Below are positions 23,263 through 31,135 of a DNA stretch of 37,670 bases, in pieces. How positions within the stretch are numbered: position 1 is the first letter of the stretch; every line of letters begins with the position of its first letter. Where the stretch lies: positions 1-37,670 of the forward strand of contig NZ_CAKZTI010000046.1 of the NCBI RefSeq assembly GCF_937921625.1, in the 5' to 3' direction. Source of the DNA: an uncultured Campylobacter sp. Its GTDB lineage: Bacteria > Campylobacterota > Campylobacteria > Campylobacterales > Campylobacteraceae. Below the pieces are notes generated by a model. The model had not been told where the DNA came from and did no database searches. It worked only from the letters and a program-made list of their open reading frames with translations. A program made the translations under genes and the position numbers.

Positions 23263-24663
23263 ATGCTAAAAAAAGTCGCTATTTTAATAGCCTGTATCGC
23301 ATCGTTTGCATTCGCAGAAATGCCCGCGCAGCATGCGAATATGTCCGCGTCGGACGCGAACGTAAGCAATTCTGTAAATGTTAGTCTTACGAAGAATTTA
23401 AAGGTAAATAGGCAGCTTACGCCGCTAGCTAGACGCTGCGTCGAGTGCCACGCCGAAAAAACTCCCGGCGTCGTTGCGGATTGGAAAATGAGTCGCCACG
23501 CCCACGTAGGCGTTAGCTGTACCGACTGCCACTCGCAGCCTGCGGATAGCCCGATGGCTGCTAAAGAACCGCATCCGAAAGACACAGACAATCATATTTC
23601 GGTGCTAGTTAGCCCAAAAACCTGTGCCAAATGCCACAGCAACGAGGTTAAAGAGTTTGAAAACAGCGGTCACGCAAGAGGCGCTATGCAGATGCAAGCC
23701 AACAAAGGAATGGTTGATCTAATGTATCACTACGAAGGACGTGATATCCCTGATCTTAAACATGCACCTGATATTACCGGCTGCTCTCAATGCCACGGTG
23801 GCGTCGTTAAAATGGATGAGCATAACAAGCCTACCAAAGAGACCTGGCCTACATATGGCATCGGTACGGTTTATCCGGATGGTGGCGTAGGCGGATGCAA
23901 ATCGTGCCACTCGGGTCATAAATTTTCGATCGCCGAAGCTCGTAAGCCTGCTGCTTGCGCATCTTGCCACTTAGGACCTGATCATCCGGATATCGAAATT
24001 TACAATAACTCAATGCACGGACACGTATTTAACGCTGAAGGCAATGAGTGGAAATTCGATAGCGCTCCTGGTACTTGGGCGGTTCCTGACTACCGCGCTC
24101 CTACATGTGCAACCTGCCATATGAGCGGCGGTGTGGGCGATCTAAACTCCACTCACAACGTATCTCAACGCTTGAAGTGGAATTTGTGGCAACCTAAGAG
24201 CAATCTACGAACCGGCGGTAATGAGACTGCGGTAAGCGAGTTTTTAAATACCGGCAAACTAAACGTTGGCAATCCTTTGGCGGGCAACCTAAACGGTCCT
24301 GAGGCGGCGCGTGCCGAGATGAAGCAAGTATGCAAAGAGTGCCACGCAAGCACCCATACGAATAATTTCTTTGAGGTAGGCGATAAGCAGGTACTTCTAT
24401 ATAATGTTTACAACGACGAAGCAACTAAGATGCTAAAAGAGCTTAAGGAGAAAAAACTCCTAAAAGACGATCCTTGGGCGGATGCGTTCCAGCGAATCTA
24501 TTATGTTTCATGGCACCACGAGGGTCGCAGAATGCGCCAAGGTGCGCTAATGGGCGGACCTGATTATTCGCATTGGCACGGCGTATTCGAGGTCAAAAAC
24601 GACATCAGAGAGATGCGCGAAATCTATGAGCGCCGCATCAAAACCGGCAAGATCGAGGAATAA
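23263..24663 (+). CDS. Octahaem hydroxylamine oxidoreductase-like cytochrome c (HaoA type)
   Basis: Periplasmic; signal peptide MLKKVAILIACIASFAFA. 466 aa with eight CxxCH motifs at residues 59, 86, 121, 174, 212, 232, 282 and 357, and the C-terminal GPDYSHWHGVFEV seen in HAO proteins (PDYxHWHG context). Epsilonproteobacterial HAO lacks the tyrosine cross-link of nitrifier enzymes and is described as acting reductively on nitrite or hydroxylamine; the reaction here is inferred from that. The upstream NrfH-like gene is the expected electron donor. GGAG precedes the ATG. A strong terminator follows, so haoC-haoA is a two-gene operon. Confidence 0.9.
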   Translation: MLKKVAILIACIASFAFAEMPAQHANMSASDANVSNSVNVSLTKNLKVNRQLTPLARRCVECHAEKTPGVVADWKMSRHAHVGVSCTDCHSQPADSPMAAKEPHPKDTDNHISVLVSPKTCAKCHSNEVKEFENSGHARGAMQMQANKGMVDLMYHYEGRDIPDLKHAPDITGCSQCHGGVVKMDEHNKPTKETWPTYGIGTVYPDGGVGGCKSCHSGHKFSIAEARKPAACASCHLGPDHPDIEIYNNSMHGHVFNAEGNEWKFDSAPGTWAVPDYRAPTCATCHMSGGVGDLNSTHNVSQRLKWNLWQPKSNLRTGGNETAVSEFLNTGKLNVGNPLAGNLNGPEAARAEMKQVCKECHASTHTNNFFEVGDKQVLLYNVYNDEATKMLKELKEKKLLKDDPWADAFQRIYYVSWHHEGRRMRQGALMGGPDYSHWHGVFEVKNDIREMREIYERRIKTGKIEE

Positions 24664-24670
24664 TCCTTTT

Positions 24671-24695
24671 TAGTCTGCTAAATTCTGCCAGACTA
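24671..24695 (+). other. Hairpin after haoA
   Basis: TAGTCTG (24671-24677) pairs with CAGACTA (24689-24695), loop CTAAATTCTGC. It lies between the stop and the main terminator and may protect the mRNA 3' end. Weak evidence. Confidence 0.35.
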
Positions 24696-24711
24696 AACAG
24701 ATCAAGCTTGT

Positions 24712-24741
24712 AAGCCCCTGCACTTCGCAGGGGCTTTTTTT
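24712..24741 (+). terminator. Strong intrinsic terminator of haoC-haoA
   Basis: AAGCCCCTGC (24712-24721), loop ACTTC, GCAGGGGCTT (24727-24736) followed by a run of T: a 10-bp GC-rich stem, the best-formed terminator in the window. Confidence 0.93.
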
Positions 24742-24911
24742 ATTTGGATAAAATTTTGGAATTTTATTTTGTAATCCGCAAAGCCCATCGAAAATCGCCC
24801 CTAAAAGCCACTACAAAATCACTGTCTAAATTATTTAAGATTATTGAGAACTTATGATGGAAATGACTGATAAATTAGAGTAAATTTATCTCTTTGCAAT
24901 CCAAAATTAGC

Positions 24912-24917
24912 TACAAT
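24912..24917 (+). promoter_or_regulatory. -10 box of the 138-aa protein gene
   Basis: TACAAT in AATTAGCTACAATCGCG, 27 bases before the start codon. Confidence 0.45.
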
Positions 24918-24943
24918 CGCGCATATCATTTAAAAGGAATTGT

Positions 24944-25360
24944 ATGGACAAGCAAACGGCATTAGACTTTTTGAGACTTCATCAGCCGATGCCTGCGCAG
25001 CTTTCGGATCAGCTCGTGGTAGAGTTTCGTGCGGTACGGGAGTTTTTGCGTGACAATCCATGTGATGAAGCGCTTGAGCCGCTTTTGCGCTCGCTAAACG
25101 AGGGCGACGGCGCAGGTGAATATCCGCTTGTGGACGAGGTGCTCGGTGCGGCGGACGATGCTGCTGCGGTAGCTGCGATTAGAGCGGTCTTGGAAGATCC
25201 GAGCACGGGCAGCGGAGCGCGATTTTGGGCGACGCTTTTTAGCGTGAGCTTCGTCCGTAAGGAGCTCATCGCAAGCCTGGAGACATCGCTTAAATACGCA
25301 AACGATGATTTGATCGAGCTTACGAAGGAGCAGATCGAAATGTTTAAGCAGCTGACGTAA
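24944..25360 (+). CDS. 138-aa cytosolic protein of unknown function
   Basis: Acidic, alpha-helical-looking protein with no signal peptide or membrane helix and no motif that I recognise. Features: PLLRSLNEGDGAGEYPLVDEVL in the middle, an Ala/Asp/Glu-rich helix, then FWATLFSVSFVRKELIASLETSLKY and a Lys/Glu-rich C-terminal helix. AAAAGGA lies 7 bases before the ATG and a good -10 box precedes it, so I believe it is expressed. It is alone, between the haoA terminator and a 1.2-kb desert. The helix-rich build could fit a HEAT-like adaptor or an immunity-type protein, but neither is supported. Confidence 0.75.
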   Translation: MDKQTALDFLRLHQPMPAQLSDQLVVEFRAVREFLRDNPCDEALEPLLRSLNEGDGAGEYPLVDEVLGAADDAAAVAAIRAVLEDPSTGSGARFWATLFSVSFVRKELIASLETSLKYANDDLIELTKEQIEMFKQLT

Positions 25361-26600
25361 AGCTAGCTGCGTAACTTATAGTTGCGCCTTGCTCACCAGA
25401 TTGCGCTGCTACAAAGCAAATCCAAATTTATAAAAATCGGCTTAATCGAAGGCTGCTTTTAAATTTTAAAATTTTGCGGTCGCTTAAAATTTTTTAGAGG
25501 CGCGATTATGCAAAAGGCGCGCTTTATTTTCTATGCGCTGTGGCAGGCGCCCTGTGCGATGGTTGCTATCGGCAAAGATATAGCGTCGCCGCTAAGTGCG
25601 AGCGGCGCAGGCACCGAGAGATATGTGCCTAGGCAAGGGTAGAAATTTCACGGCGTCGTTTGAAGTAAAATTTTAAATCTGCGGGCGTGGGATAGATTTG
25701 AGTCATAATAGTGAAGCAGAATTTAATATCGCTACGAGCTCACCGCTGAAATTTTAAGATTACGTCGCGCAGTGACTGGATTTCGCTCAGTGCGATCCAT
25801 ACGAAATTTTAAGCCGTAAAGATAAAGCGGAATTTCTCATACGCGATTTTTTTAGACGAAATTTTAAGCAATGAGTTTGAGGCGGAATTCTGAGGCGTGA
25901 GTTAGATTATAAACTTACACCGTCGAGAGGATATCGCGCCTTTTTTGCTCTGAGAACTCCTACCGCACGGCAAAGAATTTTGCGCCATTTTGCACTACAG
26001 CTATGGATCTTGACCGCGCAGTGAGCAAGGCTGCGCTATGCGACTAAGGATGTTGTACTATTTCGCAAGCGATCTTGTAGCGAGATTAGATTATGAGTCT
26101 CGGCGTGCGGCATAGGAATTTGGGCGGGTGTGATCCGTGCAAGGTTGCGTGGCACAGATTTTGCGCCTCCATCTGCACCGCCAAAAATTCTACCGAGCGG
26201 AGTTGTGATCTAGAAATTTTGCAGCGGCATGAAATCTCCTAGCGCGGATTTTGAGCTTGCGCGAAATTTCGCACTGGCTAGTATTTGAGAGGCGTAAAAT
26301 TTTAAATCGCATGTCGCTTTAAAATTTTAAACTTATGAAATTTGAGCCGCACCTACTTTTAAATTCTAAATCACGCACCCGTGCTTGGCGATGAAATTTT
26401 AAAATTTCATCGCGCCAAGAGTAGCTCGATTGATTGGCGGGCGTAGCTAAAAACAAGATAGATAAAATGCATCAGCGCGTGAAGCGGAGTTAAATTTAAA
26501 TTGCGGGCGAAATTTTAAAGCGTGGCTTGGATCGTTCTCGGGCATCCGGTTTTGGCTCTAAAATAGTTAAATTTAGCTCTGCGCCCGCGAGACGCTTCGG
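25361..26600. other. 1.24-kb gene desert
   Basis: No long frame on either strand. It is packed with GAAATTTTAAG, GCGGAATTTT and CGCGCAGTG-like degenerate words and several TTTTAAAATTT palindromes (near 25459, 26296, 26392). A 44-codon frame (ATG 25508 to TAG at 25642) has AGAGG upstream but no family resemblance. One copy of the long palindrome described separately lies near its right end (26389-26418). Probably a decayed or repeat-expanded region. Confidence 0.55.
26389..26418. repeat. Long palindromic repeat, copy 1
   Basis: A 24-bp perfect palindrome (26389-26412; arm CGATGAAATTTT and its complement) followed by CGCCAA. The same 30 bases recur at 26939-26968. Here the palindrome also extends outward through CTTGG / CCAAG. 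It can form a hairpin on either strand. Confidence 0.75.
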
Positions 26601-26819
26601 CTACCTGATTTTTGCGGTGCCGAAGCAAAGCCCGTTTTCGTCGCACTGCATATTTTCGATTTGCGGATCCTCGCTTTCGCCGCAAATTTGGATCATCTGA
26701 TGCGACGCCTCGTCCATTTTAGGCTCGCTGCAATACGAAACGCCGGGCTCTGGATGCTCCGAGTTAGAGCAGCCGCATATAATCAGCGCCGCGCAGGCAA
26801 ACAAGAGGGAGTTTTTCAT
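26601..26819 (-). CDS. Small predicted lipoprotein (72 aa), unknown function
   Basis: The N terminus MKNSLLFACAALIICGCS is a signal peptide with a lipobox (IICGC, likely Cys17), so it is probably membrane-anchored. The mature part of about 55 residues is acidic and has cysteines at about 30, 46, 59 and 67, giving two potential disulfides. AAAGGA sits 5-10 bases before the ATG. No family recognised. It is flanked on both sides by identical palindromic repeats, which may simply be terminators. Complete. Confidence 0.72.
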   Translation of the reverse strand: MKNSLLFACAALIICGCSNSEHPEPGVSYCSEPKMDEASHQMIQICGESEDPQIENMQCDENGLCFGTAKIR

Positions 26820-26938
26820 ACTAAATCCTTTTTAAAAAATTTTGTAATTCTATCTTTGCAAAGCTGAAATTTTACGAAATTTAAAGTGTTTCGGATAAAT
26901 TTAACGCCCCTGCATGCCGAATATGGCGGCGAGTGCAA

Positions 26939-26968
26939 CGATGAAATTTTAAAATTTCATCGCGCCAA
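26939..26968. repeat. Long palindromic repeat, copy 2
   Basis: Identical over 30 bases to the copy at 26389-26418; perfect palindrome at 26939-26962. Lies 33 bases after the stop of the minus-strand Sel1 gene, a position that suits a terminator hairpin, but no T tract follows. Confidence 0.75.
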
Positions 26969-27000
26969 TTCATATTCTTGCGTAAATTTTTAAAATCACC

Positions 27001-27897
27001 TCAGCGGGCGGCTTTTTCGCAAGATTTTTGCAGTATCTTGTTAGAATCGACACTTATGATTTTTTTGCCCAATTTGCACGCCTTGTCATAGTATCTCATC
27101 GCCGCTCTTTGATCGTCGTTCTCTATATTAGAGGCGTATATCGCGCAAGATACCCAGTTCCCCTCAGAATCGTAAGATATTCTATACTCTTCGGCGATTT
27201 TCGCTTTAATTACGTCCTGCACAGCCCTTAAATTTTGCGCTTCAAGCTCAGCAGGTCTGCTGCAAAATTGCTTTATCCCATCGTTAAATGCGGGGTTATT
27301 TTGCAATGCGGGATCCGAGATATTTTTGCCAAGCTCGCAGGCCTTTTTATAGTATTTCGCCGCTTCATTATTATCCTTTCCCTCCATAAACACGGCAAAT
27401 AACCCGCAAGCAAATATATCGCCCTTGCTATCGCAATCTTTCTTGTGTTGCTCGGACGCCTTTGCTAAATTCGCGTTATCGCCGTCCATAACAGCCGCCA
27501 AAGTGCAGCTCTCTTTATCGCCCATATCGCATGCCTTTTTAAAGAACTCGAGAGCTTTTTTATCATCTTTTGTTACCTCTTTTCCTTCAAAATAAAACCC
27601 TCCTAATCCAAAGCAGCCACGAGCATAGCCGCCGTCGCACGCTTTTTTATAAAATTTAAAGGCTTTTGCCAAATCTTGCTTTACACCGAGATCGCCTAAT
27701 ACAGGGATATTTTCATATATCATACCGAGAGTAGCGCAGGCTTCCTCATACTTCACGGTTCCATTTTCATTCGTGAAATCTTTACCGCTTTCGCAGACCT
27801 TTACCAATGTATTTATTTGCTCATCCGTAAGCTCTTTTACCTCTTCGGCAAACGTAAAAGAGCTTAAAAAAGCCAAAGCTAAAATGATTTTTTTCAT
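27001..27897 (-). CDS. Secreted Sel1-like repeat protein
   Basis: 298 aa. Signal peptide MKKIILALAFLSSFTFA; the mature protein consists of Sel1-type repeats of about 36 residues (for example DLAKAFKFYKKACDGGYARG and DDKKALEFFKKACDMGDKES), with paired cysteines spaced as in Helicobacter cysteine-rich proteins (Hcp/HcpA family), where each repeat is closed by a disulfide. Such periplasmic or secreted proteins often act in host interaction or as scaffolds. GGAGGAAG precedes the ATG. About 115 bases upstream is a nine-base poly-G tract beside TATACT. A/T-richer than its neighbours. Exact role unknown. Confidence 0.85.
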   Translation of the reverse strand: MKKIILALAFLSSFTFAEEVKELTDEQINTLVKVCESGKDFTNENGTVKYEEACATLGMIYENIPVLGDLGVKQDLAKAFKFYKKACDGGYARGCFGLGGFYFEGKEVTKDDKKALEFFKKACDMGDKESCTLAAVMDGDNANLAKASEQHKKDCDSKGDIFACGLFAVFMEGKDNNEAAKYYKKACELGKNISDPALQNNPAFNDGIKQFCSRPAELEAQNLRAVQDVIKAKIAEEYRISYDSEGNWVSCAIYASNIENDDQRAAMRYYDKACKLGKKIISVDSNKILQKSCEKAAR

Positions 27898-28012
27898 TTC
27901 TTCCTCCTTAAAATTTTTCGTATTATTTCACTTTTCGTTGTCAGATACTGTCATTTAATGATGTTAAAATTTTTATTACTTTTTTGAATTTTAAAAATTC
28001 CGTAGGAGTATA

Positions 28013-28021
28013 CCCCCCCCC
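28013..28021 (-). promoter_or_regulatory. Poly-G tract (G9 on the minus strand) upstream of the Sel1-repeat gene
   Basis: Nine G residues directly followed by TATACT on the minus strand. If TATACT is a -10 box the tract occupies the promoter spacer, where length changes tune transcription. The distance to the start codon (about 115 bases) makes the assignment less certain than for the other tract. Confidence 0.5.
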
Positions 28022-28216
28022 TTAATAATCACTAAAATTTAAACAAAGTATTGCTTATCCGCGACTCTTTTGCGCTCGCTGTCGTCCGCCGCAAATTTCA
28101 CGTAAAGCGGGATTAAATTTTACGAAATTTCTAGGCATAAACAATAGAAGCGCGAGGGCATAGGTTTAAATTTAAAAACGCGAGCCCTCTTTAACGTTGA
28201 TTTAATGCTAAATTTA

Positions 28217-28222
28217 TATAAT
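28217..28222 (+). promoter_or_regulatory. -10 box of the two-component operon
   Basis: TATAAT 68 bases upstream of the response-regulator start; the long leader is unexplained. Confidence 0.45.
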
Positions 28223-28289
28223 CTAAGTCTAGTTATATTTTAAGAGACGATTAAGAATGAAATGCGCTAAGTTTGGAGGCGGATAGAGT

Positions 28290-28979
28290 ATGCAAGATTA
28301 CGAATTATTGGACGTTTTGTCCAATAAAAGGGTGCTTTGCCTAGAGGATGAGCCCGGGATTTTAAAAAATATAACCGAATCGCTACAGCTGTTTTTCGGC
28401 GAAGTAGTGGGGGTTAAGGACGGGCTGGAGGCGCTTGATGAGGCGATGAGCGGCTCGTACGACGCGCTGGTTTTTGATATCGGCGTGCCGCATATGGATG
28501 GGCTCGAGGTCGTTAAAAAGATCCGGGCTGCCGGCATCTCGGTGCCGATCGTGATACTTTCGAGCCACACCGAGCAGGAGTATCTGTGGCGGGCAGTGGA
28601 GCTTAAGATCACTAGGTATCTACCTAAGCCGTACGACAAAAACGCCTTTATAAAGGCGCTGCAAGACGTTGCGGCGGAGCTGATAAATCACGCGCCGATA
28701 TTTAGCATAAGCAGTGAGCTGAAGTATGATTTTGCCAAAAAGATCATCTACGTCAAAGACAGCGCCTGTCATCTTTCTAAAAGCGAGAGCAAGCTTTTGG
28801 AGTACTTCTTAGCGCGCAAAAATCAAACCGTAACCTACGAGCAGTTATTCGACTATATGTGGGAGTTCGAGCAGCCCAGCAAGGAGGCGATCAAGGCGAT
28901 CGTCAAAGAGCTACGCCGCAAGATCGGCAAGGACGTGATCAAAAATTTATATGCGGTGGGGTATCTCTTTGAAGTATAA
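28290..28979 (+). CDS. OmpR-family response regulator
   Basis: 229 aa. Receiver domain at 13-125 with acidic pocket E19/D20, phosphoacceptor D63 (ALVFDIGVPHMDG) and K113 (YLPKPY). A winged-helix DNA-binding domain follows from about 145, with LSKSESKLLEYFLARKNQTVTYEQLFDYMWEFE and the recognition region AIVKELRRKIGKDVIKNLYAVGYLFEV. Transcription regulator partnered with the kinase encoded next, whose start lies within or just at the end of this gene. TTTGGAGGCGGA precedes the ATG. The target genes are unknown; adjacent respiratory operons are candidates. Confidence 0.93.
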   Translation: MQDYELLDVLSNKRVLCLEDEPGILKNITESLQLFFGEVVGVKDGLEALDEAMSGSYDALVFDIGVPHMDGLEVVKKIRAAGISVPIVILSSHTEQEYLWRAVELKITRYLPKPYDKNAFIKALQDVAAELINHAPIFSISSELKYDFAKKIIYVKDSACHLSKSESKLLEYFLARKNQTVTYEQLFDYMWEFEQPSKEAIKAIVKELRRKIGKDVIKNLYAVGYLFEV

Positions 28980-30393
28980 ATTTAAATTTATCGTAGCGCT
29001 TTTCGTGCTGCTATATATCGTAATTACGGCGTTGGTTTTTAACTTCTACCGCGAGCTCGCGCTAAAGGACACGAGGCGCGAGGCGTTTTATATCCTAGAT
29101 ACGATGAATGCGGTGCGCGATTACGTCTCGACCGTGCAGCGCCCGCTAATAAACGAACTTAAGGAAAAAAAGCTTCTAAGCGAGGATTTTTTTGATCCGA
29201 GGCTGATGTCCTCGACCTACATAACGCGCGAAATTTATAAAATTCAGCTCGCCAAAAATCACATCAACTACGACTACAAGCTCGTCGCTACCGATCCGCT
29301 CAATCCCGAGCACAAGGGAAGCGAGTTTGAGAGTGAAATTTTAGAGGGCTTTAAAGAAAACAAATATAAAGAATACTCCAGAGTCATCTATGATAAAGGC
29401 GGCGCCTCGTATCTTTTGAGCCTGCCGATAACAAACTCCCAGCCTTCGTGCACCGAGTGCCACAGCATCAACGCAGCGCCTAAAAAGATGCAAGAGCTCT
29501 ACGGCGATGTGGGAAATTTCAAAGGCGGTCTGGGCGATACGATCGCGATGATAAGCTTTAAAATTCCGATAAAAAGCATTCTGCTCTATCACACCAAAGA
29601 GTTTGTCGTTAGCGGCCTAAGCTTGCTTGTGGTATTTTTGATCTGCATATTTTGTATCTATAAAATTCACAAAAAAAACGAGACCTTAAAGATGCAGACT
29701 CAGCTTTTACTGATAAATCAAAGCCGCCTCGCGCTAATGGGCGAGATGATCGGCAATATCTCGCACCAGTGGCGCCAGCCGCTATCGCAAATCAGCTCCA
29801 CGCTTATAAATTTAGAGCTTTACAACGAGCGGGGCAAGCTATCAAAAGAAAGGCTCGAAAGCGGCATCAGGGACGCGGGCGAGCAGGTGAAATTTATGAG
29901 CGATACGATCGAGGATTTTAAAAATTTCTTCAATCCGAACATGCCAAAGAAAGAATTTAGCGCCAGCGAAGCGATCGAGCAGGCGCGTAAAATTTTAAAC
30001 GCCTCGCTTAAAAAGCATGTCATCGACATAAGCGTGCGGATAGAGGAAAATTTCACCCTTTACGGCAACGTAAACGAGCTAATCCAGGTGATCATAAATA
30101 TCATAAATAACGCAAAGGAGGCGTTTTTGGACGTACCGCTTAAACGGCGCGAGATTAAAATTCGCTCGTTTTTAAAACAGGGCGAGCGGGTAATCACGAT
30201 CGAAAATAACGCAAGCCGCATCGATGAAGCGCAGCTAGATAAAATTTTTGAGCCGCACTTTACTACAAAGCAGCAGGGCAGCGGGCTAGGGCTATATATG
30301 AGCAAGATGATAATCGAAAAAAACGGAGGGAGCATAAGCGCTTCGAATTCCGACGAAGGCGCGATATTTACGATCTCTTTTCGTCAAATTTGA
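28951..30393 (+). CDS. Sensor histidine kinase with a periplasmic c-type haem motif
   Basis: About 480 aa. Helix 1 (about 11-31), periplasmic domain about 32-212 containing CTECH at 167-171 in SQPSCTECHSINAAP, the pattern of the DUF3365/Tll0287 haem-binding sensor domain, helix 2 (about 214-236), then the kinase: HQWRQP with His272, N box INNAKEAF, G boxes ending GSGLGLYMSKMIIEKNGGS. It should bind covalent haem in the periplasm, sense NO, redox state or a small ligand, and phosphorylate the response regulator upstream. The ATG at 28951 overlaps that gene by 29 bases without a ribosome binding site; TTG 28969, behind GGTGGGG, may be the real start. Haem attachment itself is predicted, not shown. 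Confidence 0.88.
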   Translation: MRWGISLKYKFKFIVALFVLLYIVITALVFNFYRELALKDTRREAFYILDTMNAVRDYVSTVQRPLINELKEKKLLSEDFFDPRLMSSTYITREIYKIQLAKNHINYDYKLVATDPLNPEHKGSEFESEILEGFKENKYKEYSRVIYDKGGASYLLSLPITNSQPSCTECHSINAAPKKMQELYGDVGNFKGGLGDTIAMISFKIPIKSILLYHTKEFVVSGLSLLVVFLICIFCIYKIHKKNETLKMQTQLLLINQSRLALMGEMIGNISHQWRQPLSQISSTLINLELYNERGKLSKERLESGIRDAGEQVKFMSDTIEDFKNFFNPNMPKKEFSASEAIEQARKILNASLKKHVIDISVRIEENFTLYGNVNELIQVIINIINNAKEAFLDVPLKRREIKIRSFLKQGERVITIENNASRIDEAQLDKIFEPHFTTKQQGSGLGLYMSKMIIEKNGGSISASNSDEGAIFTISFRQI

Positions 30394-30412
30394 TCAAATC
30401 CGTGCAGAAGCG

Positions 30413-31135
30413 CTAAAAATTTGCGATAAATTTTTTGCCGCTTCTGTTTTGAAGAAGTTCAAATTCCACGCCGAAAACCTCGCTCAGTAGGGCTGTATCC
30501 AGATCTTTCGGCGCGCCTAGAAACGCTATCTCGCCGTCATGCAGCACCATTATTTTATCGCCGTAATTCAGAGCGTGATTGATGTCGTGGATATTTATGA
30601 CGGTCGAAATTTTATAAAATTTCGTGTAGTCTCTTATTAAATTTAAGATATCTTTTTGATGAAGCAGGTCTAAATTTGCGGTAGGCTCGTCCAAAAGCAT
30701 GATTTTAGGCGTTTTTGCAAAAACCATAGCTATGAGCACCAGCCTCTGTTGGCCTCCGGAGAGCTCGCTAAAGCTTCTTTTTGCGAGGTGCTCGATACCC
30801 ACGTGCTTTAGCACATGCTCTACCCTCTGCAGATCGCTGCGGCTTACTTTAAAATTTAGCTTCGAAATGAGGCCTAAAAGCACCAGCTCAAATACGCTAA
30901 GTCCGCCCTCTTGCATAATATTTTGCGTCAGATAGCCGATCTCCTTGACGCTCGCGCCGCACAGATCAATCTTAGCATCCGTCTTTAAGATGCCTGCTAA
31001 GCATTTCATCGTTGTGCTTTTGCCCGCGCCGTTTACGCCCAGGATCGTTAAAATTTCGCCTTCGTTTACGGCGAAGCTTATATTTTTTAAAATTTCTTTG
31101 TTTTTGTATGAAAAGCTTAAGCCTTCAACCCTCAT
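30413..31135 (-). CDS. ABC transporter ATP-binding protein, FecE/FepC type
   Basis: 240 aa. Walker A GVNGAGKS (33-40), Q loop near YLTQNIMQEGGLS, signature LSGGQQRLVL (about 124-133), Walker B IMLLDEPTANLD, and the switch histidine in INIHDINHAL. Powers uptake of an iron-siderophore, haem or cobalamin-type substrate together with the overlapping permease (GTG/ATG overlap of 4 bases, 31132-31135) and the binding protein. Third gene of the cluster in transcription order. The substrate is unknown. Confidence 0.92.
   Translation of the reverse strand: MRVEGLSFSYKNKEILKNISFAVNEGEILTILGVNGAGKSTTMKCLAGILKTDAKIDLCGASVKEIGYLTQNIMQEGGLSVFELVLLGLISKLNFKVSRSDLQRVEHVLKHVGIEHLAKRSFSELSGGQQRLVLIAMVFAKTPKIMLLDEPTANLDLLHQKDILNLIRDYTKFYKISTVINIHDINHALNYGDKIMVLHDGEIAFLGAPKDLDTALLSEVFGVEFELLQNRSGKKFIANF

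Larger units (their letters stand above)
27898..28289. other. Divergent intergenic region, Sel1 gene / response regulator
   Basis: 392 bases. Contents: the poly-G tract, A/T-rich DNA with TTTTAAAA words, an inverted repeat GAGGGC / GCCCTC (28154-28159, 28184-28189) and the response-regulator -10 box TATAAT (28217-28222). No gene seen. Confidence 0.5.

Noticed and set aside
25508..25642. 44-codon frame (starts MQKARFIFYALW) in the 1.2-kb desert with AGAGG upstream
   Set aside because: Too short, no promoter or family resemblance, surrounded by degenerate repeats; chance is sufficient. A tblastn would settle it.
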